From the NCBI RefSeq assembly GCF_900168295.1, contig NZ_FVZL01000003.1, positions 1 to 64,000 of the forward strand: a DNA stretch of 64,000 bases, in the 5' to 3' direction. Source of the DNA: Arthrobacter sp. P2b. Lineage in GTDB: Bacteria > Actinomycetota > Actinomycetes > Actinomycetales > Micrococcaceae. The position numbers and the translations under genes were made by a program. Positions 37,105 through 45,996 of the stretch are shown piece by piece; the stretch's first letter is position 1, and each line of letters opens with the position of its first letter. Below the pieces are notes generated by a model. That model saw only the letters and a program-made list of their open reading frames with translations, did no database searches and was not told the origin of the DNA.

Positions 37105-37132
37105 CGGCGATGGGCAGAAATGCCCATCGCCG
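37105..37132 (-). terminator. Intrinsic terminator of the SGNH lipase gene
   Basis: CGGCGATGGGCA, GAAA loop, TGCCCATCGCCG: a perfect 12-bp stem 20 bases beyond the minus-strand stop at 37153. Confidence 0.8.
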
Positions 37133-37152
37133 TCGTGCGTTCTCTTCAGACG

Positions 37153-38010
37153 TCAGTGCTGCAAAGCCCGGATTCCCGCCTCGCGGACGACCGCCCGGTA
37201 GTATCCCTTGGCGTAGCCGGTTTGAGTGGGGTGGAAGCCGGCGTCACTTCCGGGCAAGTGGATCCAGGGTGCCGGCGAGCCGATGCCGTGCCCGTCGAAC
37301 TCGTCGGTGACGTCGACGTACACCGTCCCGGAGACCTGCCTGGCCGCCTTCCTGATGACCTTGTTCAAGGTGTCCGTGCCCTTGTTGAAGACCTTGGCGG
37401 CCTCGTCCGTGATGTAGGTTTGGTCGCCGAATTCCGGGGAGAACTGGTACGGATATCCCAGCGCGACGATGGTGGCGTTGGGGACCTTGGCGCGAATGGC
37501 CGCGTAGGCATTGGTCAGGGCGGCCAGAACCGCGGTCCTAGCAACTGCTTCGCCAGCCTTGACGGCCTGCTTGCAGTCGTGCAACAGGCTGGGCTTGAGG
37601 CAGGCTTCGAGAATGCCTTGGAAGCCGACGTCGTTGCCGCCGGCCGTGATGGTGACCAGATCCGTTTCAGCATTCAGCCGGCCGGCGGCCGACGCCACAT
37701 CGACCTGGAGGGGAACCATCGCGGCGGTCCAGCCGGCGCAGGCTGCGTTGGCTGCGAGTTCCACGTCGGGCCGGTCATCCAGCACGTCCACATAGCCCGG
37801 CGATGCCTGATAGCACGGCGCCGGACTAACGGGGTAGAGCGGGGAGACGCTGACATTCGGCGCGCCAATGCCTGACGTGTAGGAATCGCCGAAGGCTACG
37901 TAGTCCAGTGTTTCGGATTCATGTGCGGCTGCCGGCGCGGCTATGGAGCCGGCCACCAGTGCGGTGGCAGCAACGGCCAAGGTCGCGAGGCGCCCCGCAA
38001 ACTTCCTCAT
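37153..38010 (-). CDS. Secreted SGNH/GDSL hydrolase (lipase/esterase)
   Basis: 285 residues from ATG at 38010 (MRKFAGRLATLAVAATALVA), a Sec signal ending APAAA. Block I is YVAFGDSYTSGIGAP near 38-52. Cys pairs (APCYQ, AACAG, EACLK, LHDCK) suggest disulfides, as in the Streptomyces lipase SCO7513 type. GGND block: TITAGGNDVGFQ. C-terminal Asp/His block: DAGFHPTQTGYAKGYY. A typical secreted esterase of actinomycetes. The open frame to 38082 adds a non-signal N-terminus and is rejected. Confidence 0.9.
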   Translation of the reverse strand: MRKFAGRLATLAVAATALVAGSIAAPAAAHESETLDYVAFGDSYTSGIGAPNVSVSPLYPVSPAPCYQASPGYVDVLDDRPDVELAANAACAGWTAAMVPLQVDVASAAGRLNAETDLVTITAGGNDVGFQGILEACLKPSLLHDCKQAVKAGEAVARTAVLAALTNAYAAIRAKVPNATIVALGYPYQFSPEFGDQTYITDEAAKVFNKGTDTLNKVIRKAARQVSGTVYVDVTDEFDGHGIGSPAPWIHLPGSDAGFHPTQTGYAKGYYRAVVREAGIRALQH

Positions 38011-38225
38011 GGTTCTGTCCCTTCGCTTTCTGTCCGGGTTACGGCAGATGCCCTGACGTTCGTGGAGAACGATGTCCCACAACTACTTCCAGTGGCGTTA
38101 CTGCGGCGTTACGACTCATCCTGTTCGAGACCGGCGGCGTGAACGTCGCCGTCGGCTTTGGATCAGCCCTGTCCAGGAGAATGAGGCCAGCGCTACCATT
38201 AGTCCCTGGTTTAAGGAGGCGCGTG

Positions 38226-38645
38226 ATGCTCGAAGAGGCGGACCTCATGCAGGCCCTGCGGCGTCACTGGGAGTACTCAGGTAAGGACGAGGACGTCGCC
38301 CATGAGATTTACCACGATGATGCAGTCCTGGAGTTCCCTCAGTCCGGGGAACGGTTCGAGGGCGTGGAGAACTTCCGCGAATGGCGGCGCCGGTATCCAG
38401 CGGAGCTCAAATTCCACACACGGCGGGTCACGCATCGTGCGGATCTGGTGGTCGTGGAGAACATGATCAGTTATGACGGTGCGCCCTGGATGTTCTCTGT
38501 CAATCTGTTGGAATTCAGGGGCGATCGCGTTGCGCACGAGCGGATCTACATCATGGATGGGTGGGACGCCGCTGAGTGGCGTGCTCCCTGGCGCTCCGAC
38601 GTGCCTGCAGACGAGCCCCCGCCGCCGGCTTCCTCCGCTTCATAG
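38226..38645 (+). CDS. NTF2-like/SnoaL-fold protein
   Basis: 139 residues. AAGGAGG lies six bases ahead of ATG 38226. Pattern: YHDDAVLEFPQSGERFEGVE, then FREWRRRYPAELKFHTRRV, ending ERIYIMDGWDAAEWRAPWRS. This is the ester-cyclase-like/SnoaL_2 fold, used by many small enzymes and binding proteins. The specific role cannot be told. It is a single gene, divergent from the SGNH hydrolase. Confidence 0.82.
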   Translation: MLEEADLMQALRRHWEYSGKDEDVAHEIYHDDAVLEFPQSGERFEGVENFREWRRRYPAELKFHTRRVTHRADLVVVENMISYDGAPWMFSVNLLEFRGDRVAHERIYIMDGWDAAEWRAPWRSDVPADEPPPPASSAS

Positions 38646-38710
38646 CGGAGGCCACTGGAAGGGCTGGCCGCACTCCTGACCGATATCCCAGCCAGCCCGC
38701 TCCTGAGGCG

Positions 38711-38748
38711 AGGCGTACGACGGCGGCGCGTGCCGCCGTCGTACGCCT
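38711..38748. repeat. Palindromic dispersed repeat, copy 2 (best copy)
   Basis: Arms of 17 bases, AGGCGTACGACGGCGGC and its exact complement, around a four-base centre. It lies between the convergent genes ending at 38645 and 38769 and may act as a bidirectional terminator. Confidence 0.85.
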
Positions 38749-38768
38749 CCAGCTGTATCAGGGAGTCT

Positions 38769-39059
38769 TCAGGATTCGTCTGCCGGGCTGATGCCGCGGG
38801 CAGCCAACAACGCATCCAGTTCGGCGGCCTGGTGTGCTTGAAAGGCCTTGTCCGCGTTGGCGTGCGTGCTCGCGAGAAGAGGTATGTCGAGGCTGGCGTT
38901 GCATCCCCGGCAGCGGATCTCGTCTGTCCACGCCCAGCTGTATGCCGCGTGCGCTTCCCGTACCCGCTGCATCGCTGTGGTGATGACTTCCGTCTTGGCC
39001 GCAAAATGCGCCGCGTCCTCGTTGCTGAGGCTGCTACCAATTTCGATGTCGATGCTCAT
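38769..39059 (-). CDS. Hypothetical protein (96 aa)
   Basis: MSIDIEIGSSLSNEDAAHFA start, helical, with one CxxC (IRCRGCNAS) near residue 50 and a His/Ala-rich helix (HANADKAFQAHQAAELDALL). Base usage supports coding. No family recognised. Confidence 0.68.
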   Translation of the reverse strand: MSIDIEIGSSLSNEDAAHFAAKTEVITTAMQRVREAHAAYSWAWTDEIRCRGCNASLDIPLLASTHANADKAFQAHQAAELDALLAARGISPADES

Positions 39060-39183
39060 CGTCGCCTCTTTTCCGTTTTGTCCGGATGGTGGAGTCGACA
39101 GTAATGGCTGTTGCGCGGCGAAGGAACGACCAGAAGGTCACGGTTGGTTAACCCTTTAAGCAGCGCCGCCGTCGTAGGCAGGA

Positions 39184-39222
39184 GAAGAGCCCCGCTTCGG
39201 GTCTCTGTCAGCAGGGCTCTTC
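39184..39222. terminator. Hairpin in the divergent intergenic region
   Basis: GAAGAGCCC and GGGCTCTTC, separated by 21 bases. It lies between two divergent genes, so it is not an obvious terminator; it may be a leader structure or a leftover. A half-copy of the palindromic repeat (GCCGCCGTCGTA) precedes it at 39165-39176. Confidence 0.4.
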
Positions 39223-39290
39223 CCGCGTTGCTTACACCGACGATCGAAGCCCTAAACGGTCCGCTCCCCGGACGGGCTCACTTCCGCCGG

Positions 39291-39296
39291 TATGAT
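39291..39296 (+). promoter_or_regulatory. -10 box of a probable leaderless promoter
   Basis: TATGAT lies seven bases before the GTG/ATG at 39303/39306, with no ribosome-binding site between. Transcription would begin at or next to the start codon, as in the leaderless mRNAs common in actinobacteria. A good -35 box is not seen. Confidence 0.5.
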
Positions 39297-39305
39297 TTGC
39301 GGGTG

Positions 39306-40133
39306 ATGGGAAACGGCGGGCGCATTCCGGAGTGGGTCAAGTACGCTGCACTTTTGGTGCTGGCCGTGGCCGCATTCGGGGTAGCGGCTATCGCTTTGAT
39401 GGGCCCACGGGGTGTGGACGAGACTGTCCCCGTCACGGCAAGTGCTTCGGTGGCAGCGCCGGCGCCGACTGCCTCTGTGGCTCCCACGTCTCCGGCTCCT
39501 ACACCCACGGCTACTGCAACCGCGCCGCAACCGGGGATTGAGCTGCCGGCTGAGCCCGTCCTCCTTGTTATGGGCGACTCGTACACGGCCGGTGTTGGTG
39601 CCGACCAGCCGGACCAGGGGTGGGCGTACCTGGTTGCCGGGCAGCTCGGATACCCCACCAACATTGACGGCGTGGGTGGAACCGGGTTCGCTTGGGGCGG
39701 CGGCGGGCAGGACCAGCTGGCGGGCGAGTACGAAATCCGTTTGCGCGAAATTGCGGCCAACCCCGCGTTCGTGCCCAACGTCCTCATTCTGCAGGGCGGA
39801 CAGAACGATTCCCAGGTCCCCAATGCTGAAGAAGTCACTGCTGCCACGGCGCAGACCATCGAGGCCGCCCGCAGGTTCTGGCCGGGCATCCAGGTGGTGG
39901 TGCTGGGACCGTCCGCGCCACAGCCCCTCGCGGAGGAACTGCGCGGCGTGAACAGCGCCGTCCGCGCCGGCGCCGCAGCTGCCGGCGCACCCTTCGTTGA
40001 CGCCATCGAGGCCGGCTGGTTCACAGTTGCCAACAGCCCGGGGTTCGACGCTGACGGTGCCCACCCGAACTCCGCCGGCCACGCATACATGGCTGAGAAG
40101 TTCCTGGAGGCTTGGGCCACGCTGGTGCAATGA
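39306..40133 (+). CDS. Membrane-anchored SGNH/GDSL hydrolase
   Basis: 275 residues. One N-terminal helix (WVKYAALLVLAVAAFGVAAI) acts as a signal anchor. A Pro/Thr/Ala linker (about 40-85) follows. Catalytic domain: LLVMGDSYTAGVGA near 95, ILQGGQNDSQ in the GxND block, and DADGAHPNSAGHAYMAEKF for Asp/His. It resembles surface-tethered esterases near polysaccharide genes. GTG at 39303 immediately precedes ATG at 39306. Confidence 0.87.
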   Translation: MGNGGRIPEWVKYAALLVLAVAAFGVAAIALMGPRGVDETVPVTASASVAAPAPTASVAPTSPAPTPTATATAPQPGIELPAEPVLLVMGDSYTAGVGADQPDQGWAYLVAGQLGYPTNIDGVGGTGFAWGGGGQDQLAGEYEIRLREIAANPAFVPNVLILQGGQNDSQVPNAEEVTAATAQTIEAARRFWPGIQVVVLGPSAPQPLAEELRGVNSAVRAGAAAAGAPFVDAIEAGWFTVANSPGFDADGAHPNSAGHAYMAEKFLEAWATLVQ

Positions 40134-40231
40134 GCCTGATGCCTCTGCGGGGACCAGTTGCCGATCGGTCCTGGCGAATACCGCCACTCCGAAGCGCATC
40201 CTGCCGGCAGGCCTGTCGTGTCGGAGCATGT

Positions 40232-41911
40232 TCAAGGAGTGATGGCAGCGGTGGGTGCCTCTTCCGGGTTCAGACGCATCCACTCCGGGTCGACCGGGTC
40301 CATGTCCGGATTGACCTTCAGCAAGCGGATCTGCTGGCCAACAGGGCCCCACGCCTTGACTAACTCGCTGTGCGAGAGAGCAGCATGGGCTTGAGGAGCG
40401 TTTTCTATCCCTAGGATTTCTCCTCCCACGAACACCTCCATGGCACGGCCCGTGAAAATGTAGTCAACGTCTTTCCACCCGCCGGGCAAATGTTCCGCTT
40501 GCTCCAATGGGTCCCGGTCCAACTTGAAATGCCAGAGCGGACCGGACCAGCCGTCCGAACTCCACCCCATGTCCACCAGCTCGTTCCACGCGTTGTCGTC
40601 AGTAAGAATTGTCGTTTCCCGAGGAAGATTGGAGTCGATATAAGCCAGCGCCTCCTGGTACGGCACGTTCTGGTTCTCGGTCACTGCGCGGAACGATTTG
40701 CTGGCCCATGACGGAGCCACAGCGAACACAGATGCTGCGACCAGGCCCGCTACGACCACACGACCCGTCCACTTGACCGCCCCTCGAGATCGAAAGCTTG
40801 CAGTGTGCCAGAGCTTCCAGGCGAGGTAAACGATGATCAACGCGAAGAACGGCAGCGGGGTGATGATGTACATTCCGGGGATGTAGCCGCCCCGCAGCGC
40901 TACCACGAGGTAGACCACCGGAACGAGCGCGATTCCGCGCGACTGTCGGAAAAACAGCCCCACGAAGCTCAGCAGCATCCCCGCGGTGACAAGGTACGGA
41001 TCCAGACCCAGCCACCCCTTCAATATATTGTTCGCACCCGAGCCGTCCGTGAACATAAAACCCGCGCTGCCTCGGCCGTGGAGCTGCCAAACTATGGTTT
41101 CCCAGAGCGAGACGTGCCCGGGTCCCGGGACCAGTTCGTTCTTGATAATTGCGAACAGTAGCCAGCCGCTGATCACTAACGCTCCGGTTCCCAGGAACCC
41201 AACGAACGAGAAGGCACGAGTCCGGGCCCATGAGGATACCCACAGGGCTACCAGGGCCGCGGGCAGAGCCACCGCCGCGGTCTCCTTACTAAGGACGGCA
41301 ACCCCGAAGGCAGCTCCAGCCGCGATGTGGTACTGGAGCTTGGGCTTACCGGTGACCAGTGCGAAGCAGGCGAGCAGCCAGACAAGGGCGATGTTGTCCA
41401 GGAAAATCTGCCGCCCCAGATTAATCGTCATCGGAGACAGCGCCCATACCAGCGGAGCCACGAGTGCAACGTAATTGGGCAGCCCCACGTGGCGTGCGAT
41501 TTTGTACATCAGCGCAGCGGAGATGACCGCGATCAGGGCCATCACCCCGCGCCCTGCGGTTTGAACTGGGATGCCGTCGCCACTCCAGAACCACTGCAGC
41601 GGAGTAAGAAGTACGGCCAGCTGGATCCATCCGAGCGGCGGATGGTCGTACCAGTACGTGTAGTGCGCCATGACTCCTTGATTGGCTACTGCCCAGGCCT
41701 GTGCGAAGTACGTGCCCTCATCGTCGTTGCTGAACTCCGGGTATCCGTGAAGATTGACTCCGTAGAGGACTGCAACGAGTGTGAGGACCAGAATCAGCGG
41801 TATTGCTCTGAGCAGCCGGTAGCTCCAGCGATGCGGATCAGCCTGCTTTGTCTTAGAAGGAGGTGCCACCGCCCTGGGGACGATGGGAGTCGTGTCCTGG
41901 ATTGCGGTCAT
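40232..41911 (-). CDS. Multi-pass glycosyltransferase, PMT/ArnT (GT39/83-like) family
   Basis: 559 residues with about eleven helices. The first periplasmic loop has the acidic motif FSNDDEGTYFAQAWAV, and YDHPPLGWIQL follows, as in polyprenyl-phosphate-sugar-dependent transferases. A C-terminal soluble portion (about 400-559) has EQAEHLPGGWKDVDYIFTG. It would transfer a lipid-linked sugar to a glycan or protein on the outer face. Its ATG overlaps the GT2 stop (ATGA). It is the last gene of the GtrA-GT2-PMT operon. Confidence 0.87.
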   Translation of the reverse strand: MTAIQDTTPIVPRAVAPPSKTKQADPHRWSYRLLRAIPLILVLTLVAVLYGVNLHGYPEFSNDDEGTYFAQAWAVANQGVMAHYTYWYDHPPLGWIQLAVLLTPLQWFWSGDGIPVQTAGRGVMALIAVISAALMYKIARHVGLPNYVALVAPLVWALSPMTINLGRQIFLDNIALVWLLACFALVTGKPKLQYHIAAGAAFGVAVLSKETAAVALPAALVALWVSSWARTRAFSFVGFLGTGALVISGWLLFAIIKNELVPGPGHVSLWETIVWQLHGRGSAGFMFTDGSGANNILKGWLGLDPYLVTAGMLLSFVGLFFRQSRGIALVPVVYLVVALRGGYIPGMYIITPLPFFALIIVYLAWKLWHTASFRSRGAVKWTGRVVVAGLVAASVFAVAPSWASKSFRAVTENQNVPYQEALAYIDSNLPRETTILTDDNAWNELVDMGWSSDGWSGPLWHFKLDRDPLEQAEHLPGGWKDVDYIFTGRAMEVFVGGEILGIENAPQAHAALSHSELVKAWGPVGQQIRLLKVNPDMDPVDPEWMRLNPEEAPTAAITP

Positions 41912-43200
41912 GCCTTGGCCCCCTCAGCCGGAGGATTGATGATGCTGGTGGCGAAGACATTGAGGTGCGTACCGGTGTGGGGAGTCTTGTCCCAAATAAA
42001 GTTCCTGCGGCGGAACTTAACCACGGCGGCAACGGCGGCGTATAGCAGCATGCCTTGGTAAAACGGAGTCGAGACGACCAGGAGGATATAGTCGCGCACT
42101 CCGATCTTGAAGTTCATATCGCGCCCGAACTCCCGCAACACCAAGACCTCGAAGATCACAGTCAGCATCAGTGGAATGAGCGGTACGTAGGTGGTCAACA
42201 CGATGCCGGTAGGAAGCGAGAACGCGATGGCAGTGAGGAACGCTATGGGCAGGAGGACCCCCGCCAGTGCCATCGCGTATTGCTGGACCAGTGTCCACCA
42301 GCCGCTCATGCGACGCTGCCACGAGGGGAGCTTTTTCCACTCTCCCTTGGCCAGCACCTGCATAAAACCGAGGCTCCAGCGGGTCCGCTGCTTGATAAAC
42401 GCCTTCACCGTGGTCGGCGCCTCTTCCAGCGTTGTGAGCGCCGGATCGTAAACACACACGACGTGCTTGCCCAGTGCTGAAAGCCGCACGCCGATTTCGC
42501 AGTCTTCTGCGAGGCAATTGTCATCCCAGCCGCCTACCTCTTCCAGAAGGTGACGCCACACGAAGACCGTGTTGCCCCCGAGCGGGATGAACCCGGAAAC
42601 CGCGTGGCCGTGCAGGCGTGATCGGAACCAGATGCGGTATTCCAGGCAGTTGCGCAGCGTGAACCAGCGACTCCGGTAGTTGATGAGGTGAACCGCTCCC
42701 TGAACGACGTCCGCACCGGTGAGCTGGAATGTGCCGTCGATGTGGTCGAGCAGCCCGGGAGCGGTCAAGGATTCGGCATCTATGATCCCGACAATGTCCC
42801 CGGTGCAGAGCTGGAGTGCGGAGTTGAGCTGACGGGGCTTGTTTTTGACGGGGTCGCTGTTGACCGAAACCTTGATGTTCTGAGGGTGCAAGGCGGCGAG
42901 CATCCGAGCACGGTCGACCGTGTCCACGTCGTCGTCCCCCACGGAGATGACGATCTCGACGTCACTGTGAGTCTGGTCCAAAAGCCGCTGAACGGTCGCG
43001 GTCATGACCTCATACGGTTCGTCCCGGCAAGGAACGATGATCGAGAAGGAGCGTTGGCTGGACACGCTGTCGGTGGCGAAGTTGGTTGACTCGTAGTTCT
43101 CAGGAGTCCGCCAGGCATGGAGCATCCACCACAGCGTTCCTACGCAGACTGTGAAGAGCAGGACAGTGCCGAGCAGCAGGAAGAAGATTAGCGCGCTCAT
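41908..43200 (-). CDS. Processive-type GT2 glycosyltransferase (membrane)
   Basis: 430 residues from ATG at 43200. An N-terminal helix (FFLLLGTVLLFTVCVGTLWW) precedes the GT2 core: SIIVPCRDEPYEVM, DVEIVISVGDDDVDT, GIIDAESL (DxD-like) and GWDDNCLAEDCEIGVRLSAL, ending in KQRTRWSLGF (QxxRW). Three or more C-terminal helices follow. The QxxRW box and helices are hallmarks of cellulose/hyaluronan-synthase-like enzymes. The downstream PMT-type and upstream GtrA genes suggest it builds or loads a lipid-linked sugar, though the QxxRW also allows polymer synthesis. Confidence 0.88.
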   Translation of the reverse strand: MSALIFFLLLGTVLLFTVCVGTLWWMLHAWRTPENYESTNFATDSVSSQRSFSIIVPCRDEPYEVMTATVQRLLDQTHSDVEIVISVGDDDVDTVDRARMLAALHPQNIKVSVNSDPVKNKPRQLNSALQLCTGDIVGIIDAESLTAPGLLDHIDGTFQLTGADVVQGAVHLINYRSRWFTLRNCLEYRIWFRSRLHGHAVSGFIPLGGNTVFVWRHLLEEVGGWDDNCLAEDCEIGVRLSALGKHVVCVYDPALTTLEEAPTTVKAFIKQRTRWSLGFMQVLAKGEWKKLPSWQRRMSGWWTLVQQYAMALAGVLLPIAFLTAIAFSLPTGIVLTTYVPLIPLMLTVIFEVLVLREFGRDMNFKIGVRDYILLVVSTPFYQGMLLYAAVAAVVKFRRRNFIWDKTPHTGTHLNVFATSIINPPAEGAKA

Positions 43201-43808
43201 GCGGAGACCTCCTCTACTCGGTCGCCTACTCGGTCGCCGGCCGCACGGTGGCGTGCGTCCCGCTTCGCCAGCTTGGGACGATAGACCACCCGGCTCGCGA
43301 AGAGGAACCGGGCGATGAACGCGATGGCCAGTGTCACCGCTTGGGCAAGTACCGCCAGGACGTGCATCGTTTCGACAAGGAGGATCAGGAACGGCAGACG
43401 GATAAGCGCCTCGACGTTGTTGAACACCAGGTGCTGAGTCAGGCGGCCCCGCCACGAGTGGGTGCCGTCCCGCAGGTCGCGGAACACAAACCGCTCTTGA
43501 AGCAGGAAGTTATGAAGCATGGAAATTTCAGCGGCAATGACTGCGGCGGCAACGTAACCCATTGCGAATCCATCGTGGACGAGCAGTGCCATGACGAGCA
43601 GATTGACAACGGTCCCGAGCGCTCCCACTACCGCGAACCGGGTCATACGGCCCAGGCGGAGGCTCGCCGCTTGATAGAGAGACAGAGTTCCGTTGCGCCA
43701 GCTGGTCTTGTTCTCTGCCGCCAGGCGCTTACTGACCATGAAGGACAACTCCGGCCAGTGCAGATTCTTGAAGCTGCGTTGAGGCAGCTGCTTCATGCCG
43801 AAAATCAT
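43197..43808 (-). CDS. GtrA-family membrane protein
   Basis: 203 residues. Four helices with the GtrA pattern RFAVVGALGTVVNLLVMALL and AAEISMLHNFLLQERFVFRD. GtrA-like proteins are thought to flip polyprenyl-phosphate-linked sugars. It ends EEVSA and overlaps the GT2 start by four bases. GGAG lies six bases before the ATG at 43808. First gene of the three-gene operon. Confidence 0.88.
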   Translation of the reverse strand: MIFGMKQLPQRSFKNLHWPELSFMVSKRLAAENKTSWRNGTLSLYQAASLRLGRMTRFAVVGALGTVVNLLVMALLVHDGFAMGYVAAAVIAAEISMLHNFLLQERFVFRDLRDGTHSWRGRLTQHLVFNNVEALIRLPFLILLVETMHVLAVLAQAVTLAIAFIARFLFASRVVYRPKLAKRDARHRAAGDRVGDRVEEVSA

Positions 43809-44461
43809 GGTAGCTCCCGGTGAGTTTTCGCAGTTTGGACGCCATGCAGACAGGCTGCGATGGCGCCGAGGTCATAAGCGTTGTGCACTCTCAGCGGAGT
43901 TAAGTCGGAGTTCGGTGCTGCCTCACAGGGAACAAGATCCAGGGCATCAGCCCGGGAATCCCTGTGTGGACGAGCGAAATTCTGATTCGATGTGAGCGGG
44001 AGGTCGTAACCGATACCGCTTCGGGGCTATTAGCTTTGTTGCCGTTGGCTCGACGTAGAGTCAGCGTAGATCGCCCTCAGACAGCTTTTACAGAAAACCG
44101 AGTACCTGTCTTTCATAAAGTGGATTACTTGTATTAGTCCCGTGTTGGAACTAATTTCCGAACACTTTGTTTCCGTCCCATTACTCACATTTCACTTATG
44201 CGCGGGCATAATTCTTTTATTAACCAATGCCGCACCAGTTCAGGCCGTCCGAGCGGCGTTTACGCTCATTCTCGCCGGAATGCGGGCACGTGGACCGTAA
44301 ATCTCCCTCACGCTCTAAATGATGGCTAAATCACCTGACTGGGCTCATGGCACACGAGAATCACTGCGCGCGCATAATTGTCAATCTCTTCGTCGCATTT
44401 CAATGGAGGACGTAATCCAGCGTGTCCGGCATCTCCGGCGGGAAGTGGTGAAGAACAAATC
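43809..44461. other. AT-rich intergenic region, no gene seen
   Basis: About 650 bases upstream of the GtrA operon, notably more AT-rich from 43990 to 44350 than its surroundings. It should contain the operon promoter. I find no ORF, RNA gene or repeat I can support. Confidence 0.5.
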
Positions 44462-44680
44462 CTATTGAGGAGTGTCGGGCTCGTCGGGATGTTTCCGGCC
44501 CAGCTCAAGGAGATTGATGTCCACCCTGCCGGAAATGCCCGGCTTGGGCGAGCCCCGCAGCATACGGAGATGGGTGGCCCGGTACTCGTCTCTGGCCACC
44601 GTGAATGTATAAAAGGTGGCACCGCCGGACAGGGCAGTCACGAACAGCCCACCCCACAAGGGTGGCCGGATCGGGACCAC
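44462..44680 (-). CDS. Small hypothetical protein with one hydrophobic segment (72 aa)
   Basis: GTG start with AAGG seven bases upstream and an in-frame TAA before it. Third codon positions are strongly G/C, supporting coding. Sequence opens LWGGLFVTALSGGATFYTFT and continues as a charged tail (RVDINLLELGRKHPDEPD). It lies 26 bases after the 152-residue membrane protein gene and probably ends that operon. No family recognised. Confidence 0.55.
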   Translation of the reverse strand: MVPIRPPLWGGLFVTALSGGATFYTFTVARDEYRATHLRMLRGSPKPGISGRVDINLLELGRKHPDEPDTPQ

Positions 44681-44706
44681 GGTGTGACCTTAAGCCTTCC
44701 GCGTTT

Positions 44707-45165
44707 TTACAGCGTGCTGGGGTGGACCGAGATTAGCCCTATTAGGGCCACGATAGGGAGTGCAACAACAACGGGCCCGGCAATCAGGGCCCAGGTGGCC
44801 GGATACCCGCGATAGCCTCTGCCGCGCAGCTTAGCCGCCCAGAGGATGGCGTAAATGATGCTGGCGATCAGGTACGGGACTGTCATCACGACCGTTCCCA
44901 AACCGAGCCAGATGGTCGCCTGCAGAACATCTGTCCCGCCTGGCGTGTACATATCGGCCGAGGCGGACGTGCCCGCAAGAAAAAGAAGCAGCAACATGAC
45001 CATCAGGAGACCGGCGACGACCAGCAGAATCGTCCTGAACACCTTGGCCCAGGCAGGCAACGGTGGTACTTGGACCTGAGCTGCCGGGTGCTGGGCGGGG
45101 TTATGAGGGTACTGGTGATGGGGTTCCACGGTGCTCTCTTCTGGCTTGTGCTGCAAGTCTTTCAC
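44707..45165 (-). CDS. Small membrane protein, three helices (152 aa)
   Basis: GTG start six bases after the lipoprotein stop. The N-terminal 35 residues are His/Pro/Gln-rich (HHQYPHNPAQHPAAQVQVPP). Helices lie near 44-65, 80-110 and 125-148. No known domain. Likely co-transcribed with the lipoprotein at 45172. Confidence 0.72.
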   Translation of the reverse strand: MKDLQHKPEESTVEPHHQYPHNPAQHPAAQVQVPPLPAWAKVFRTILLVVAGLLMVMLLLLFLAGTSASADMYTPGGTDVLQATIWLGLGTVVMTVPYLIASIIYAILWAAKLRGRGYRGYPATWALIAGPVVVALPIVALIGLISVHPSTL

Positions 45166-45171
45166 GGGCGG

Positions 45172-45789
45172 TCAGACGGGGTGGACGTGCACGATAATGA
45201 CCTGGACGTCCTTTGAACCGTCGTAGCGGAGGTCGTACTGGACCTGGAGGCCTGTCGAAGTGCCCGGCGCCAGCGCAAAGTCGCTTCTGTCGTCTGGATG
45301 GCGGGACGTGGATTCGATCCAGTCCTCTGCCGATTCACTGGGAATGCCGTAGCGGTCCACGCCGTCGCGAATCAGGGCCGTGAAGTCCGGCAATGATTCG
45401 GCTGTGAGGAAAAATGTGACTTCACGGAAGTCGGGCCCACTGTTCATGCCGTTGAGCCGGAGCCTGTCCGTATGGGTACGGATCAGACCCGTCGGCGCTT
45501 CAATGATCAGTTCCATGACACCATCGGAAATCAGGACATCCGGCGCCTGGCTGGTGCCGTCCTCCAGGCCGACGCTTTTTTTGCTGAGCTCGCCAGACGT
45601 CATATCGAAGAATGCAATCTTTGACGTCTTGATCCGTTCAATTCCGGCCGGATCCAGACGTGAGTAGGGCTTGGCGCCCGATGGCGGCGAGGGCGCTGGT
45701 GACGCTGTTGCGAGAGTACCAGGACCAGTCACGGCGCAGCCTGTGAGCACCAGCGATGTGAGCAAAAACGAGGCAACCAAGCCCTTCAT
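45172..45789 (-). CDS. Lipoprotein
   Basis: 205 residues. Lipobox LVLTGC at 13-18 marks lipid attachment at Cys18 after a short signal. A Pro/Ala/Ser spacer follows. The remaining domain (about 45-205) has alternating strands (KIAFFDMTSGELSKKSVGLE, GVMELIIEAPTGLIRTH, REVTFFLTAESLPDF). GGGGGA precedes the ATG. Conserved in outline only; function unknown. Confidence 0.82.
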   Translation of the reverse strand: MKGLVASFLLTSLVLTGCAVTGPGTLATASPAPSPPSGAKPYSRLDPAGIERIKTSKIAFFDMTSGELSKKSVGLEDGTSQAPDVLISDGVMELIIEAPTGLIRTHTDRLRLNGMNSGPDFREVTFFLTAESLPDFTALIRDGVDRYGIPSESAEDWIESTSRHPDDRSDFALAPGTSTGLQVQYDLRYDGSKDVQVIIVHVHPV

Positions 45790-45906
45790 ACTGATCCCCC
45801 ATGAGTATGCGACGGTCTGGTCAGTAAATCACTTGCCGGGATGACCAGCGAACTTCCAGGCAGGGGAGTTGTGCCCATCGCGGCGGGCCCCGGAAGGTGT
45901 TCTCGG

Positions 45907-45977
45907 GTTTCGACAGGCTCAACCACCGGTTGGAGGTTTCGACAGGCTCAACCACCGACTCCAAGCTCAACCACCGG
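45907..45977 (-). repeat. Dispersed repeat cluster (two full, one partial copy)
   Basis: GTTTCGACAGGCTCAACCACCG at 45907-45929 and 45936-45957, with a partial AAGCTCAACCACCGG at 45963-45977. This is the reverse complement of the repeat found in frame in the E2 gene at 23.0-23.5 kb. It lies directly upstream of the ribosome site of the gene at 45997. Confidence 0.9.
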
Positions 45978-45996
45978 CTTGCCCGGAGAATGAACT

